Shown piece by piece: positions 47,553 to 59,289 of a DNA stretch of 64,000 nucleotides. Under the pieces are notes generated by a model, which did not search any database, was not told the DNA's origin, and saw only the letters and a list, made by a program, of their open reading frames with translations. The position numbers were made by a program, and so were the translations under genes. Within the stretch, counting starts at the first letter, position 1; each line of letters starts with the position of its first letter. This stretch comes from Agrobacterium albertimagni AOL15 (lineage in GTDB: Bacteria; Pseudomonadota; Alphaproteobacteria; Rhizobiales; Rhizobiaceae). The DNA is taken from contig NZ_ALJF01000002.1 of assembly GCF_000300855.1 (NCBI RefSeq), forward strand, positions 62,001-126,000, given 5' to 3'.

Positions 47553-48185
47553 ATGACTGCATCCGTTGCCTGGCCCGCCCTTCGCCGCAATCTCGTTGCC
47601 ATCCTGCGCGGCATCAATCCGACCGAGATTGAGGCAACCGTCGATGCTCTCGTCGAAGCCGGCTTCGAAGCGATCGAAGTGCCGCTCAACTCACCTGACC
47701 CTTTCGTGTCGATCGAGAAGGCGCGCAAGCGCGCACCCTCAAACGTTCTAATCGGTGCTGGCACGGTGCTTGAGGTCGAGCAGGTTGATCGGCTTCATGA
47801 CGTTGGCGGAAATCTTTTGGTAACGCCGAATGTCGAACCCGACGTCATCAGGCGTGCCGTCGCCCATGGAATGGTGGCAATGCCGGGCGTCTTCACGCCG
47901 ACCGAAGCGCTTCTTGCCGCCAAGTCTGGTGCTGCAGCGCTGAAGTTCTTCCCGGCAAGCGTGCTCGGACCAGGCGGCATTTCGGCCATCAAGGCGATCC
48001 TGCCACCGAATCTGCCGATCGGCGCTGTTGGTGGTGTCTCCGATGCCAACTTCGCCGACTACTGGAAAGTCGGCGTTCGTGCGTTCGGCCTTGGCTCCAG
48101 CCTGTACAAACCGGGCGACGATGTCAAGCTGATTGGCGAGCGTGCCGTCAGAAGCGTTGCGGCCTACGACGCCCTGCAGGGCTAA
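47553..48185 (+). CDS. dgoA: 2-dehydro-3-deoxy-6-phosphogalactonate aldolase DgoA
   Basis: Class I aldolase that splits KDPGal to pyruvate and glyceraldehyde 3-phosphate. The 210-residue barrel has the catalytic Glu-type region NLVAILRGI, the DgoA-specific IEVPLNSPDP (KDPG aldolases have different residues here), GAGTVL, and Schiff-base Lys131 in ALKFFPAS. Last gene of the sugar operon; a terminator begins 27 bases downstream. Confidence 0.94.
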   Translation: MTASVAWPALRRNLVAILRGINPTEIEATVDALVEAGFEAIEVPLNSPDPFVSIEKARKRAPSNVLIGAGTVLEVEQVDRLHDVGGNLLVTPNVEPDVIRRAVAHGMVAMPGVFTPTEALLAAKSGAAALKFFPASVLGPGGISAIKAILPPNLPIGAVGGVSDANFADYWKVGVRAFGLGSSLYKPGDDVKLIGERAVRSVAAYDALQG

Positions 48186-48211
48186 GTCGAGACCACGGTA
48201 ATTGCATCAGA

Positions 48212-48241
48212 AGCCCATCCGCCTGCCGGACGGGCTTTTTT
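48212..48241 (+). terminator. Terminator of the chvE-dgoA operon
   Basis: AGCCC-A-TCCG pairs with CGGA-C-GGGCT (nine pairs, one internal mismatch, 5-base loop) and is followed by TTTTTT. It sits 27 bases after the dgoA stop codon. Confidence 0.85.
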
Positions 48242-48456
48242 CGTTTCAACTTTTGGCGATCGCGTGTGACCGTTGTCACGCGTCAAATCAGATAAACGTC
48301 CGACTGCCCAATTTTGAACATACCTGCGCCGCTTTTTGCGATAGTATATAACTAACTTGGTTGGCGCGGTGCGCCAAACGGTCCGGTCTGGCGCATTGAC
48401 CCCTTACCCCCAGCCCCCCAATGCTTCCGGGCCGGACCACACCAAGTTCTTTTCCC
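48242..48456. other. Intergenic region with candidate small RNA
   Basis: No gene is visible. It holds a hairpin-forming CGCGTGTGAC-CGTT-GTCACGCG (48261-48282), a TAGTATATAA element (48342-48351), a perfect TTGGCGC-GGT-GCGCCAA hairpin (48361-48377) and a distant complementary pair GGTCCGG (48380-48386)/CCGGACC (48432-48438) enclosing a C-rich stretch with runs of five and six C. C-rich loops are typical of anti-ribosome-binding-site small RNAs. There is no canonical terminator, so this remains a candidate. Confidence 0.35.
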
Positions 48457-49245
48457 TTACAGAGTCTTCGGCTTCACCATCATCATCGTCGCACCGACGA
48501 TATGAGATGGGTTTCCTTTTTCATCCGCTGCCTGCAGCAGGATAGCGCAGCCGTCGCTCTTGTCGTCGCCCATGCGTCTGGCGGGAAGTGTGAGATCCAG
48601 AGGCTTCCCGTCCCACATGCCGACGGTCTGCACATCGGTCACGCTGTGCCAGTAGTCCAGGTTCTGTCCGGTATTTTCACCCTTCAGGACCTCGACGGCC
48701 TGATGCTGGCGGAAGTAGACAACGACAACATTGGCCTTGCCGCGGCCGGCACCCACGGAGATCGAAAGCTGGTCGTCATGGCGCGATGCGCGGATGGGCA
48801 CGACGAGACCCTTGCCGGCAGACTGGAGCCTCTGGAGGCGGCGGTCGATATCGGTAGCATCAGTGCCCTTCAGGTGCTCCCGACCGTTGAGAACCGCCTG
48901 GGGCGTGTAGACGCCACTCCGGCCAAAGGCCTTGGCATAGGCATATTGCCGCTCGGTGTTCTCGGGCGTGGCAAGCGTATCGGCCCAACCGAGATAGTTC
49001 CAGTAATCGACGTGATAGGAGAGGGCCACAACCTCGCCCTGGCGCACCAGTTTCTCGAATGCGCGATCGGCGGGCGGGCATGAGCGACAGCCCTGCGAGG
49101 TGAAGAGCTCGACGACACCCTTTGGCTCGACAAATTCCTCGGCCGCGCCTTGTCCCGGAAACAGGAAAAGGCTTGAGACAGCCAAGGCCACCATCGCCCA
49201 TGCCGTGACCCATGCCGTTGTCTTGTCAGAGTTCTTGTGCCGCAT
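48457..49245 (-). CDS. DUF1223 domain protein, exported thioredoxin-like
   Basis: A 262-residue protein with an N-terminal hydrophobic segment (about residues 12-33) consistent with a signal peptide. The mature part begins VVELFTSQGCRSCPPADRAF, with a CxxC pair that places it in the DUF1223 family of thioredoxin-like proteins; SYHVDYWNYLGWADTLATP and YTPQAVLNGREH are further family landmarks. Likely a periplasmic disulfide-related protein; no substrate is known. It stands between the aconitase gene and the sugar operon. Confidence 0.87.
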   Translation of the reverse strand: MRHKNSDKTTAWVTAWAMVALAVSSLFLFPGQGAAEEFVEPKGVVELFTSQGCRSCPPADRAFEKLVRQGEVVALSYHVDYWNYLGWADTLATPENTERQYAYAKAFGRSGVYTPQAVLNGREHLKGTDATDIDRRLQRLQSAGKGLVVPIRASRHDDQLSISVGAGRGKANVVVVYFRQHQAVEVLKGENTGQNLDYWHSVTDVQTVGMWDGKPLDLTLPARRMGDDKSDGCAILLQAADEKGNPSHIVGATMMMVKPKTL

Positions 49246-49351
49246 GCTATCGAGATGCCTTCACTTGAGTGCTGCACTGATAGCGCCAAGAGCGCCATGC
49301 GGGAAGTCACGATGGGGTGAAACTTTCGGCACTGACCGAGCGGGCTTCTGC

Positions 49352-49382
49352 AAAAAGAAAGGCCGCCGGTTTCCCGACGGCC
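49352..49382 (-). terminator. Rho-independent terminator of acnA
   Basis: On the minus strand, GGCCGTCGG pairs with CCGGCGGCC (one mismatch, short loop) and is followed by TTTCTTTTT. It begins 26 bases after the acnA stop codon. Confidence 0.88.
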
Positions 49383-49407
49383 TCTCTTGGACTTGTGCCT
49401 CAGACGA

Positions 49408-52101
<2,694 letters not shown>

Positions 52102-52281
52102 GGATAGAAACCCCGCATATTCTGATAGCCAACACGTTCGTGCGGACGCCTATGCACTTCATGCACATCAGGATGCGGGTACGACCATTTCCGCTGTCCG
52201 CACGTGAAAATCGCTCCTCGCGATATCCAAGTTCGGCACAAGGATGAACTTCACGCCGGCCGCTGGCGTGGTTGCAGGTCT

Positions 52282-52298
52282 TATAGATAATTTCTAAG
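52282..52298. promoter_or_regulatory. Possible Irr-type (ICE) motif between acnA and ccmA
   Basis: TATAGATAATTTCTAAG contains the inverted pair TAGA-N5-TCTA, the spacing found in the rhizobial Irr control element (TTTAGAA-N3-TTCTAAA), with three mismatches to it. Both flanking genes encode iron or heme-related functions. The motif is short and AT-rich, so it could also be part of a -10 element. Confidence 0.35.
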
Positions 52299-52371
52299 AA
52301 AGGCGCCAGACCGACGAAGGACGAAATCGGAATTTTTTATGAGGCAGGCCTCATCCTGCCAGAAGGCGACC

Positions 52372-53022
52372 ATGATCAGGCTCGAAGCCGAAAATCTCTC
52401 AGCGCGCCGTGGCGAGGATCTGATTTTCGTTAATGTTTCCTTTAAGTTGGCTCCGGGAGAAGCGATGGTTCTGACGGGCCGAAACGGCTCCGGAAAATCG
52501 ACGCTTCTGCGCGTGATTGCCGGACTGCTTCGTTCGGAGACAGGCCGGGCGGTCTGTGTTTCCGACGCGGACGGAGAGGCCCGGCCCGCCGGAGAATTCA
52601 GTCATTACCTCGGCCATCGAAACGGCATGAAACGTGAGCTGACGGTCGCCGAGAACCTCGCTTTCTGGAAATCCTTCCTCGGCGATATCGGCGGAGGAGT
52701 GGGGCTCAGCGTGGAGGAGGCTGCCGCGGCCGTCGATCTTTCCGGCATCACGCATCTTCCCTACGGCTATCTTTCTGCCGGTCAGCAGCGGCGCTTTGCG
52801 ATGGCGCGGCTTCTTGTCGCGCATCGCCCGGTCTGGATCCTCGACGAGCCGACGGCCGCACTCGACCGCAAGGCCGACGCGATGTTCGAAGGGCTGGTGC
52901 GTCGTCACCGGGAAGCGGGCGGCATCGCACTTGCCGCAACCCATCAGCCGCTCGGGATGGATGGAGCCCAGACGCTGGAGATGCTCGGCTTCGATGGCGT
53001 CGAACTGGAGTATTCCGCATGA
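52372..53022 (+). CDS. ccmA: Heme exporter ATP-binding protein CcmA
   Basis: ATPase of the CcmABCD complex that releases holo-CcmE for cytochrome c maturation. The 216-residue protein has Walker A TGRNGSGKST, signature LSAGQQRR and Walker B WILDEPTAALD. The longest frame starts at 52339; ATG 52372 gives the normal start MIRLEAENLSARRG. First gene of ccmABCDG; the ccmB start overlaps its stop by 4 bases. Confidence 0.95.
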   Translation: MIRLEAENLSARRGEDLIFVNVSFKLAPGEAMVLTGRNGSGKSTLLRVIAGLLRSETGRAVCVSDADGEARPAGEFSHYLGHRNGMKRELTVAENLAFWKSFLGDIGGGVGLSVEEAAAAVDLSGITHLPYGYLSAGQQRRFAMARLLVAHRPVWILDEPTAALDRKADAMFEGLVRRHREAGGIALAATHQPLGMDGAQTLEMLGFDGVELEYSA

Positions 53023-53678
53023 TGGCGCTGTTTCTCCGGGATCTGAAACTCTCCGTCCGTGCCGGCGGCGGCGCCATGATTGGGGTCCTGTTCTTCACCA
53101 CGGTGGTTGCCGTCATCCCCTTCGGCGTCGGGCCGGATCTCAATCTCCTCTCGCGGATCGGACCCGCCATCGTCTGGATCGGTGCGCTGCTTTCGGCCCT
53201 GCTCGGCCTTGACCGCCTGTTCCAGGCCGAGCGCGACGACGGGTCGCTCGACATCCTGCTGATGCAGGAAACGCCGCTCGTACTGACCGTCCTGGTGAAA
53301 TGCCTGGCGCATTGGGCGGCGACCGGTCTGCCGCTCGTGATCGCCTCGCCGCTGCTCGGTCTGTTCATGAACATGGATGAGGTCGCCATCGGCGCCGTCA
53401 TGCTGACGCTGCTGGTCGGATCGCCGGCCATCACCTTCATCGGTGCGGCCGGGGCGGCGGTGGCCGTCGCCCTGCCCCGCGGCGGTCTGCTGGTCTCCAT
53501 TCTCGTGCTGCCGCTCGCCGTCCCCGTACTGATCTTCGGGGTCAGTGCCTCCTATGCGGCGGTCGAGGATCCTGCGCCTTTCCTGCCGCCCTTCATGTTC
53601 CTGTCGGCCATCACGCTTCTCTTTGCCGTGATCGGACCCGTGGGTGCGGCCGCGGCCTTGCGCAGTTCGGGCGATTGA
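53019..53678 (+). CDS. ccmB: Heme exporter membrane protein CcmB
   Basis: Integral membrane subunit of the Ccm ABC complex. The 219-residue protein is mainly six hydrophobic helices, with the family landmarks LFLRDLKLSVRAGGG, LFQAERDDGSLDILLM and PLVLTVLVKCLAHW. Overlaps ccmA by 4 bases, and ccmC follows 59 bases later. Confidence 0.94.
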   Translation: MMALFLRDLKLSVRAGGGAMIGVLFFTTVVAVIPFGVGPDLNLLSRIGPAIVWIGALLSALLGLDRLFQAERDDGSLDILLMQETPLVLTVLVKCLAHWAATGLPLVIASPLLGLFMNMDEVAIGAVMLTLLVGSPAITFIGAAGAAVAVALPRGGLLVSILVLPLAVPVLIFGVSASYAAVEDPAPFLPPFMFLSAITLLFAVIGPVGAAAALRSSGD

Positions 53679-53737
53679 GACAATTCGGCTTGACCAGGAT
53701 CAATTGCAGGGCCGCCTGAGACACGCTAGAACAAGAC

Positions 53738-54505
53738 ATGACCGACAGTAGCCTTGCCGTGACCAAGATCATCGATCTCGCCAATCCGACGCGATTCCTC
53801 GCTTTTGTCGCGCGGGTTCTGCCGTGGTTCGTGGGCGTGACATTGCTGCTCTTTGCGGTGGGCCTCTATCTCGGCTTCACCTCCGAAACGGACTACCAGC
53901 AGGGCGATACGGTGCGCATCATGTATGTGCATGTGCCTGCCGCCTGGCTCTCGATGATGTGTTACTCCGTGATGGCGATCTCGGCGATCGGCACCCTGGT
54001 CTGGCGTCATCCGCTGGCGGATGTCAGTCACAAGGCGGCTGCCCCGCTCGGCGCTGCCTTCACGCTGATCGCTCTCGTCACCGGCTCGCTGTGGGGCAAG
54101 CCGATGTGGGGCACCTGGTGGGTCTGGGATGCGCGCCTCACCTCGGTCTTCGTGCTGTTCCTGATGTATCTCGGCTTGATCGCGCTCAATCGTTCTATGG
54201 ATGATCCGTCCAAGGCTGCGCGGGTCAGTGCGGTGCTGATCCTGGTCGGCTTCGTCAACATTCCGATCATCAAGTTCTCGGTCGATTGGTGGAACACGCT
54301 GCATCAGCCGGCCAGCGTCATGCGCCTCGATGGCCCGACCATTCACCCCGAATTTCTCTGGCCCTTGCTTGTGATGGCGCTCGCCTTCACCCTTCTCTTC
54401 TTCACGCTGCACTTCATGGCGATGCGCAACGAAATCTGGCGTCGCCGTGTTGGGGCACAGCGCCGCATGGCCGCGCGTCAGGCTGGCCGGGAACACCAGT
54501 CATGA
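53738..54505 (+). CDS. ccmC: Heme exporter/heme-handling protein CcmC
   Basis: Loads heme on CcmE. The 255-residue protein has six membrane helices and the tryptophan-rich WGXWD loop (GTWWVWDARLTS, about residue 127), with flanking conserved histidines: His66 in MYVHVPAAW and His188-type in ...DWWNTLHQPAS. The C-terminal tail is basic. The ccmD start overlaps its stop by 4 bases. Confidence 0.95.
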   Translation: MTDSSLAVTKIIDLANPTRFLAFVARVLPWFVGVTLLLFAVGLYLGFTSETDYQQGDTVRIMYVHVPAAWLSMMCYSVMAISAIGTLVWRHPLADVSHKAAAPLGAAFTLIALVTGSLWGKPMWGTWWVWDARLTSVFVLFLMYLGLIALNRSMDDPSKAARVSAVLILVGFVNIPIIKFSVDWWNTLHQPASVMRLDGPTIHPEFLWPLLVMALAFTLLFFTLHFMAMRNEIWRRRVGAQRRMAARQAGREHQS

Positions 54506-54675
54506 CCCACGGCTTCTATGTCATTGGATCTTATGTGCTGACAGCCGCGATCTGTCTCAGCCTGGCCGTCTGGATCTATCTTGATGGTCGGGCACGGCAG
54601 GCGGAATTGAAGGCACTGGAAGGGCAGGGCATTCGCCGCCGTTCGGCCTCTGCTGGACAGGACACGCCTGCATGA
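54502..54675 (+). CDS. ccmD: Heme exporter protein CcmD
   Basis: A 57-residue single-pass protein: MTHGFYVIGSYVLTA, one membrane helix to about residue 30, then a charged tail (DGRARQAELKALEGQG). It is the expected small subunit that stabilises CcmABC. It is easily overlooked because the frame also opens earlier inside ccmC; the ATG at 54502 overlaps the ccmC stop (ATGA), and its own stop overlaps ccmG by 4 bases. Confidence 0.9.
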   Translation: MTHGFYVIGSYVLTAAICLSLAVWIYLDGRARQAELKALEGQGIRRRSASAGQDTPA

Positions 54676-55262
54676 CCGAGCAGACCGAAAGCGAAGCTGC
54701 CGGTTCCACGGGGCGTGGGCGTTACTTGATTGCCGCCCTGCCGCTTCTGCTGTTTGCCGGCCTGGCAGCGGTCTTCATGACGCAGCTCCAGTCCGGTCGC
54801 GACGTATCGGAGATCCCGTCGGCGCTGATTGGGACGAAGGCACCGGTCCTTGACCTCGTTGCCCTTGAGGGCTCCGAGCTCCCGGCACTGACCACCGCGG
54901 CCATTTCCGGCAAGCTGACACTGGTCAACGTGTTTGCCTCCTGGTGCGTGCCCTGCCGCCAGGAGCACCCGATGCTACTCGAGCTGTCCAAGGATCCGCG
55001 CGTCAATGTTGTCGGCATCAACTACAAGGACCGCAACGACAACGCCCTGCGGTTTCTTGGTGAACTCGGCAATCCCTACGATGCGATTGGGGTTGATCCC
55101 AATGGCAAGGCTGCCATTGATTGGGGCGTCTATGGCATTCCGGAGAGCTACCTCGTGGGTGCCGATGGCATGATCCTCTACAAGAAGGTCGGGCCCTTCG
55201 ATCCGGAGAGCTTTCAGACGCAGCTGATGCCGGCGATCGAAAAGGCGCTTGCCGGCAGCTGA
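54672..55262 (+). CDS. ccmG: Periplasmic thiol:disulfide oxidoreductase CcmG (DsbE)
   Basis: Reduces apocytochrome c or CcmH before heme attachment. The 196-residue protein has an N-terminal membrane anchor (about residues 18-37), a thioredoxin fold with Cys92-x-x-Cys95 in WCVPC, the central insert GINYKDRNDNALRFL and the cis-Pro segment VYGIPESYLV. Last gene of the ccm cluster; it converges closely on the DUF2585 gene. Confidence 0.95.
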   Translation: MTEQTESEAAGSTGRGRYLIAALPLLLFAGLAAVFMTQLQSGRDVSEIPSALIGTKAPVLDLVALEGSELPALTTAAISGKLTLVNVFASWCVPCRQEHPMLLELSKDPRVNVVGINYKDRNDNALRFLGELGNPYDAIGVDPNGKAAIDWGVYGIPESYLVGADGMILYKKVGPFDPESFQTQLMPAIEKALAGS

Positions 55263-55272
55263 GCCTCCTCGA

Positions 55273-55863
55273 TCAGAGCGCTCCCTGCCACGTCTTCACC
55301 GCCTCGATCGGCCAAACCAGCATGACGACATTGAGCGTCAGGTTATCGCGGATGACGAAAGCCGTCAGGATCTCGAATGCGATTGCGATCGCAACGGTGA
55401 GCCAGATCGGCGCGCGCGCCGCAAAAAAGAATCCGGCGATCATCGCCATCATGTCCATCCCCGAATTCAGGATGCTGTCGCCGCTATAGCCGACCGCCAT
55501 TGTGGCCGTCCGGTAGCGGTCGATCACGATGGGCGAGTTTTCCAGGATTTCCCAGCCGGCTTCGATCAGGGCTGCGAGCGCGAGCTTTGCCGTGAGCGGC
55601 TTCCGGCGCAGCACGAGCCAGCCGAGGCCGTAGAAGAGGAAGCCGTGGATGATATGCGACGGCGTGTACCAATCGAAGAGATGCTGGGAATTCCCGGGCG
55701 TATTCACGCCGGCTTCGAAGAGCTTCACATAGCCGCATTCGCAGATCCAGAGCCGCCCCATCAGATATTGGGCCAGCACCTGCACCAGAACGATGATCAC
55801 CGTCACCGCGAGCCAGAACCGTGCCGTCGTGTTGTCGCCTTGCCGGCTCGCTGTCGCGGTCAT
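55273..55863 (-). CDS. DUF2585 family membrane protein
   Basis: A 196-residue alphaproteobacterial membrane protein with about five hydrophobic segments and the family motifs [19 protein letters not shown] (about residues 37-54), [20 protein letters not shown], and [18 protein letters not shown]. Conserved His, Glu and Asp residues in these motifs could bind a metal or lipid but no function is established. Its start overlaps the end of yciB by 4 bases, so it is probably translated with it. Confidence 0.85.
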   Translation of the reverse strand: MTATASRQGDNTTARFWLAVTVIIVLVQVLAQYLMGRLWICECGYVKLFEAGVNTPGNSQHLFDWYTPSHIIHGFLFYGLGWLVLRRKPLTAKLALAALIEAGWEILENSPIVIDRYRTATMAVGYSGDSILNSGMDMMAMIAGFFFAARAPIWLTVAIAIAFEILTAFVIRDNLTLNVVMLVWPIEAVKTWQGAL

Positions 55864-56501
55864 TCCGCTTCCTTCTCTTCCAGCGAGTGCTTCATGATCA
55901 GCGGCATCTGGGCAAGCGTGAAGAGGATGGTGATCGGCATGGTGCCCCAGACCTTGAAGTTGACCCAGACGTCATCCGAAAAATTGCGCCAGACGACCTC
56001 GTTCAACACGGCGAGGAAGAGGAAGAAGATGCCCCAGCGAAGCGTCAGTTTTCGCCAGCCTTCAGCGTCGAGCTGGAAGGCAGCGTTGAAGACGTAACCG
56101 AGAAGCGAGGTACCAAAGGCGAGGCCGCCGAGCAGAACGACGCCGAAGAGCGTGTTGACGATGGTCGGCTTCATCTTGATGAAGGTGTCGTCCTGCAGCC
56201 AGATCGACAGTCCGCCGAAGACCAGAACGACGATGCCCGAGACGAAGGGCATGACCGGCAGGTGCTTGAATACGATTTTCGAGACGATCAGCGAGAGCAC
56301 GGTTGCGACCATGAAGAGGGCGGTCGCGATGAGAAGCGGGCCACCGATCGCGGTCAGTGCTGGAAAGGTCTTGGCCAGCCATTCGCCGCGCAGGTTGCCG
56401 AAGAAGAAGATCAAGAGTGGCCCTAGTTCGAGCGCCATCTTCAGCAAGGGATTCTGTTTCTCGACCTTGGAGGCGTGGGTATCGGTGGATGTGTCCGACA
56501 T
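55860..56501 (-). CDS. yciB: Septation/intermembrane protein YciB (IspZ)
   Basis: An inner-membrane protein family involved in septation and envelope synthesis. The 213-residue protein has five to six hydrophobic helices, the N-terminal [16 protein letters not shown], the [11 protein letters not shown] segment, and [31 protein letters not shown] (about residues 155-185), which is diagnostic. The C-terminus is charged. It follows ftsY by 27 bases, in the ftsY-yciB order common in Rhizobiales. Confidence 0.92.
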   Translation of the reverse strand: MSDTSTDTHASKVEKQNPLLKMALELGPLLIFFFGNLRGEWLAKTFPALTAIGGPLLIATALFMVATVLSLIVSKIVFKHLPVMPFVSGIVVLVFGGLSIWLQDDTFIKMKPTIVNTLFGVVLLGGLAFGTSLLGYVFNAAFQLDAEGWRKLTLRWGIFFLFLAVLNEVVWRNFSDDVWVNFKVWGTMPITILFTLAQMPLIMKHSLEEKEAE

Positions 56502-56528
56502 GATGTCGTTTCCTAAAGTTTCCGGCGC

Positions 56529-57977
56529 TCAGCGCGCGATGCCGGCAATGGCGCTGGCGAAGTCTTCCGCCTCAAAGGGTTCGAGGTCGTCGATGCCTTC
56601 GCCGACGCCGATGAAATAGACGGGCAGCTTGTGTTTGGCGGCGATGGCAACCAGGATGCCGCCGCGCGCCGTGCCGTCGAGCTTGGTCATGATCAGGCCG
56701 TTTACACCCGCCACATTGCGGAAGATCTCGACCTGTTGGAGGGCGTTCTGGCCGGTGGTCGCGTCGAGGGTCTGCAGCACGGTATGCGGCGCATCCGGAT
56801 CGAGCTTGCCGAGAACGCGGACGATCTTTTCCAGTTCCGCCATCAGCTCGGCCTTGTTCTGCAACCGGCCGGCGGTGTCGATGATCAGCACGTCGGCTTT
56901 GTCAGCCCTGGCTTTTTCGAAGGCTTCGTAGGCAAGGCCTGCCGCATCGGCGCCGAGCTTGGTGCCGAGGAAGGTCGAGCCGGTGCGGTCCGCCCAGATC
57001 TTCAGCTGCTCGATGGCAGCGGCACGGAAGGTATCGCCGGCCGCCAGCATCACCTTCAGACCGGAGCCCGAAAGCTTGGCGGCGAGCTTGCCGATCGTCG
57101 TCGTCTTGCCGGTGCCGTTGACGCCGACGACAAGGATGACGTGCGGCTTGTGGCTGAGATCAAGGGCCAGCGGCTTGGCGACCGGCTTCAGCACCTTGAC
57201 GATTTCGGTCGCCATGATCTTGGTGACGTCCTCGCCGGTCACATCCTTGCCGTAGCGTTCGGATGCCAGCGTGTCGGTGACGCGCAGGGCGGTTTCGACG
57301 CCGAGGTCGGCCTGGATCAGCAGATCCTCCAGTTCCTCCAGCGTTTCGTCGTCGAGCTTGCGCTTGGTAAAGAGAGCGGTGATCTGACCTGTCAGTTGCG
57401 AGGAGGTGCGGAAAAGGCCAGCGGTCAGTCGCTGAAACCAGGTTTGTTTGACCTGCGGAAGCTCGGCGACTGGGGGCAGCGGCATAGTCTCCGCCGTCGA
57501 GAACCCCTTCGGGAGCGAGACAGGCACTGGAGTTTCCGTCGGGTCAATCGCTTCGGCGATCACGCCCTGCGATACATCGGCCGGCTGAACCGGATTTTCG
57601 TGGAAGGGCAGCACCGGGGATTCGACCGGCTCGCCGGTGGCAAGGCTCTCGTCTTGCTCGGCCACCTCTTCCGCCTCGAGAAGCGCCAGCGGCACCATTT
57701 CGAGATCCGCATGCTCTGTGATCGTCAGCTCCGATGCCTCAGGCTGGTCCTGTTCCGCTTCAAGATCCGGTGACGGGCCTCCGGCGGTATCCATTTCCTC
57801 GGCAAGGACAGGATCATCGGCCAAAGGCAAGTCTTCAAGATGAACGTGCGATGCGCCTGAAAGGACCGGGATCTCGCTTTGCGGCACCGGCGCCTTGTCT
57901 TCAGAGGCATCGGGCGTCGTCTGGGCAGCCTTCTCCTTGCCGAAGGTGAAGACTTTCTTGATGAAGCCGAGGGCCAT
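56529..57977 (-). CDS. ftsY: Signal recognition particle receptor FtsY
   Basis: Receives SRP-ribosome complexes at the membrane. The 482-residue protein has an N-terminal acidic, proline-rich A domain of about 160 residues (many Glu, e.g. LLEAEEVAEQDES), the four-helix N domain, and the GTPase domain with P-loop GVNGTGKTT near residue 288, DTAGRLQNKAELM, and TKLDGTARGG. The frame opens 17 codons upstream; the ATG at 57977 (MALGFIKKVFTFG) is the standard start, with a membrane-binding amphipathic helix. Downstream of mtaB. Confidence 0.96.
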   Translation of the reverse strand: MALGFIKKVFTFGKEKAAQTTPDASEDKAPVPQSEIPVLSGASHVHLEDLPLADDPVLAEEMDTAGGPSPDLEAEQDQPEASELTITEHADLEMVPLALLEAEEVAEQDESLATGEPVESPVLPFHENPVQPADVSQGVIAEAIDPTETPVPVSLPKGFSTAETMPLPPVAELPQVKQTWFQRLTAGLFRTSSQLTGQITALFTKRKLDDETLEELEDLLIQADLGVETALRVTDTLASERYGKDVTGEDVTKIMATEIVKVLKPVAKPLALDLSHKPHVILVVGVNGTGKTTTIGKLAAKLSGSGLKVMLAAGDTFRAAAIEQLKIWADRTGSTFLGTKLGADAAGLAYEAFEKARADKADVLIIDTAGRLQNKAELMAELEKIVRVLGKLDPDAPHTVLQTLDATTGQNALQQVEIFRNVAGVNGLIMTKLDGTARGGILVAIAAKHKLPVYFIGVGEGIDDLEPFEAEDFASAIAGIAR

Positions 57978-57996
57978 GGTCACTCTATTCCGTCTG

Positions 57997-59289
57997 TCAG
58001 GCAGCAGCGCTTGCCGCTGCCGATGCAATCGTCAGATGGCGCCCGGTGTGGCCGCCGATCGAGACCTCGATGAGGCTGCCGGGTGTCATTCCGGGCGCTG
58101 CAACGAGGGTGAAGTCTTCCGTATGCGCCATTTCGTTGCGCTCGACCAGCAGCTTCTGCCGGCTGCCTATATGCGCAGCGAGATGGATAGCCTGCAATCG
58201 ATCGGCGGTGGCCCGAAGTTCTGCCGCACGCGCCTTGACGAGTGCCCGATCGAGCTGCGGCATGCGGGCTGCCGGGGTCCCTGGACGCGGGCTGTAGGGA
58301 AAGACATGCAGATGTGCGATGCCGATCTCCTCGGCGAGGCGCGCGGAGTTTGCCGCCATCTCATCGGTCTCCGTCGGGAAACCGGCGACCATGTCGGCGC
58401 CGAAGGCAAAGCCGGGCCGCAGGCGCCGGACCTGTTCGGCAAAGGTAATGGCATCGGCGCGCGAATGCCGCCGTTTCATGCGCTTCAGGATCATGTCGTC
58501 GCCATGCTGCAGCGACAGATGCAGATGCGGCATGAAGCGCGGCTCATCGGCAATCAGGTCGAAGAGATGGCTGTCCGCCTCGATGCTGTCGATCGAGGAG
58601 AGGCGGAGGCGCAGGATCTCCGGCACCTGCTTCAGGAGCGTCTTGGCGAGAAGGCCGAGCGTCGGATTGCCGGGCAGGTCAGCGCCATAACTCGTCGCGT
58701 CCACCCCCGTTAGTACCACCTCGCGATAGCCGTTCTCGACGAGCTTGCGCGCCTGCTCGACGACGGCGCCCATCGGCACTGAGCGAGAATTGCCACGGCC
58801 ATAGGGGATGATGCAGAAGGTGCAACGGTGGTCGCAGCCGTTCTGCACCTGCAGGAAGCCGCGCACATGGCCGTCGATATGGGCCACCATCTGCGGTGCC
58901 GTCTCGGTCACGCTCATGATGTCGTTGACAGCCACTTTCTCTTCCGCCGAGACGCCGAAGTCCGGCAGGCGGCGATAGTGCTCGGCCTTCAGCTTTTCCT
59001 CATTGCCAAGCACGGCGTCGACCTCGGCCATGGCGGCGAAGGTGTCAGCCTCCGTCTGGGCAGCACAACCGGTGACGATGATACGGGCTTCCGGGTTTTC
59101 CCGGCGTGCCCGGCGGATCGCCTGGCGCGCCTGACGCACGGCTTCTGACGTCACGGCACAGGTGTTGACGAGGATCGCATTGTCGAGGCCGGCCTTGGCG
59201 GCCTCGGCTTTCATGACCTCGGATTCATAGGTGTTCAGGCGACAGCCGAAGGTGATGACCTCGACAGCGCCTTGTCGCGCAGAGGTCAC
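57997..59289 (-). CDS. mtaB: tRNA t6A37 methylthiotransferase MtaB
   Basis: Converts t6A to ms2t6A at position 37 of tRNAs. The 430-residue radical SAM enzyme has an N-terminal UPF0004 domain with the auxiliary cluster cysteines Cys16, Cys44 and Cys75, a radical SAM CxxxCxxC (Cys152, Cys156, Cys159), and a C-terminal TRAM-like domain. The motif [10 protein letters not shown] is typical of MtaB rather than MiaB or RimO. It overlaps dapF by 4 bases, an arrangement usual in Rhizobiales. Confidence 0.94.
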   Translation of the reverse strand: MTSARQGAVEVITFGCRLNTYESEVMKAEAAKAGLDNAILVNTCAVTSEAVRQARQAIRRARRENPEARIIVTGCAAQTEADTFAAMAEVDAVLGNEEKLKAEHYRRLPDFGVSAEEKVAVNDIMSVTETAPQMVAHIDGHVRGFLQVQNGCDHRCTFCIIPYGRGNSRSVPMGAVVEQARKLVENGYREVVLTGVDATSYGADLPGNPTLGLLAKTLLKQVPEILRLRLSSIDSIEADSHLFDLIADEPRFMPHLHLSLQHGDDMILKRMKRRHSRADAITFAEQVRRLRPGFAFGADMVAGFPTETDEMAANSARLAEEIGIAHLHVFPYSPRPGTPAARMPQLDRALVKARAAELRATADRLQAIHLAAHIGSRQKLLVERNEMAHTEDFTLVAAPGMTPGSLIEVSIGGHTGRHLTIASAAASAAA

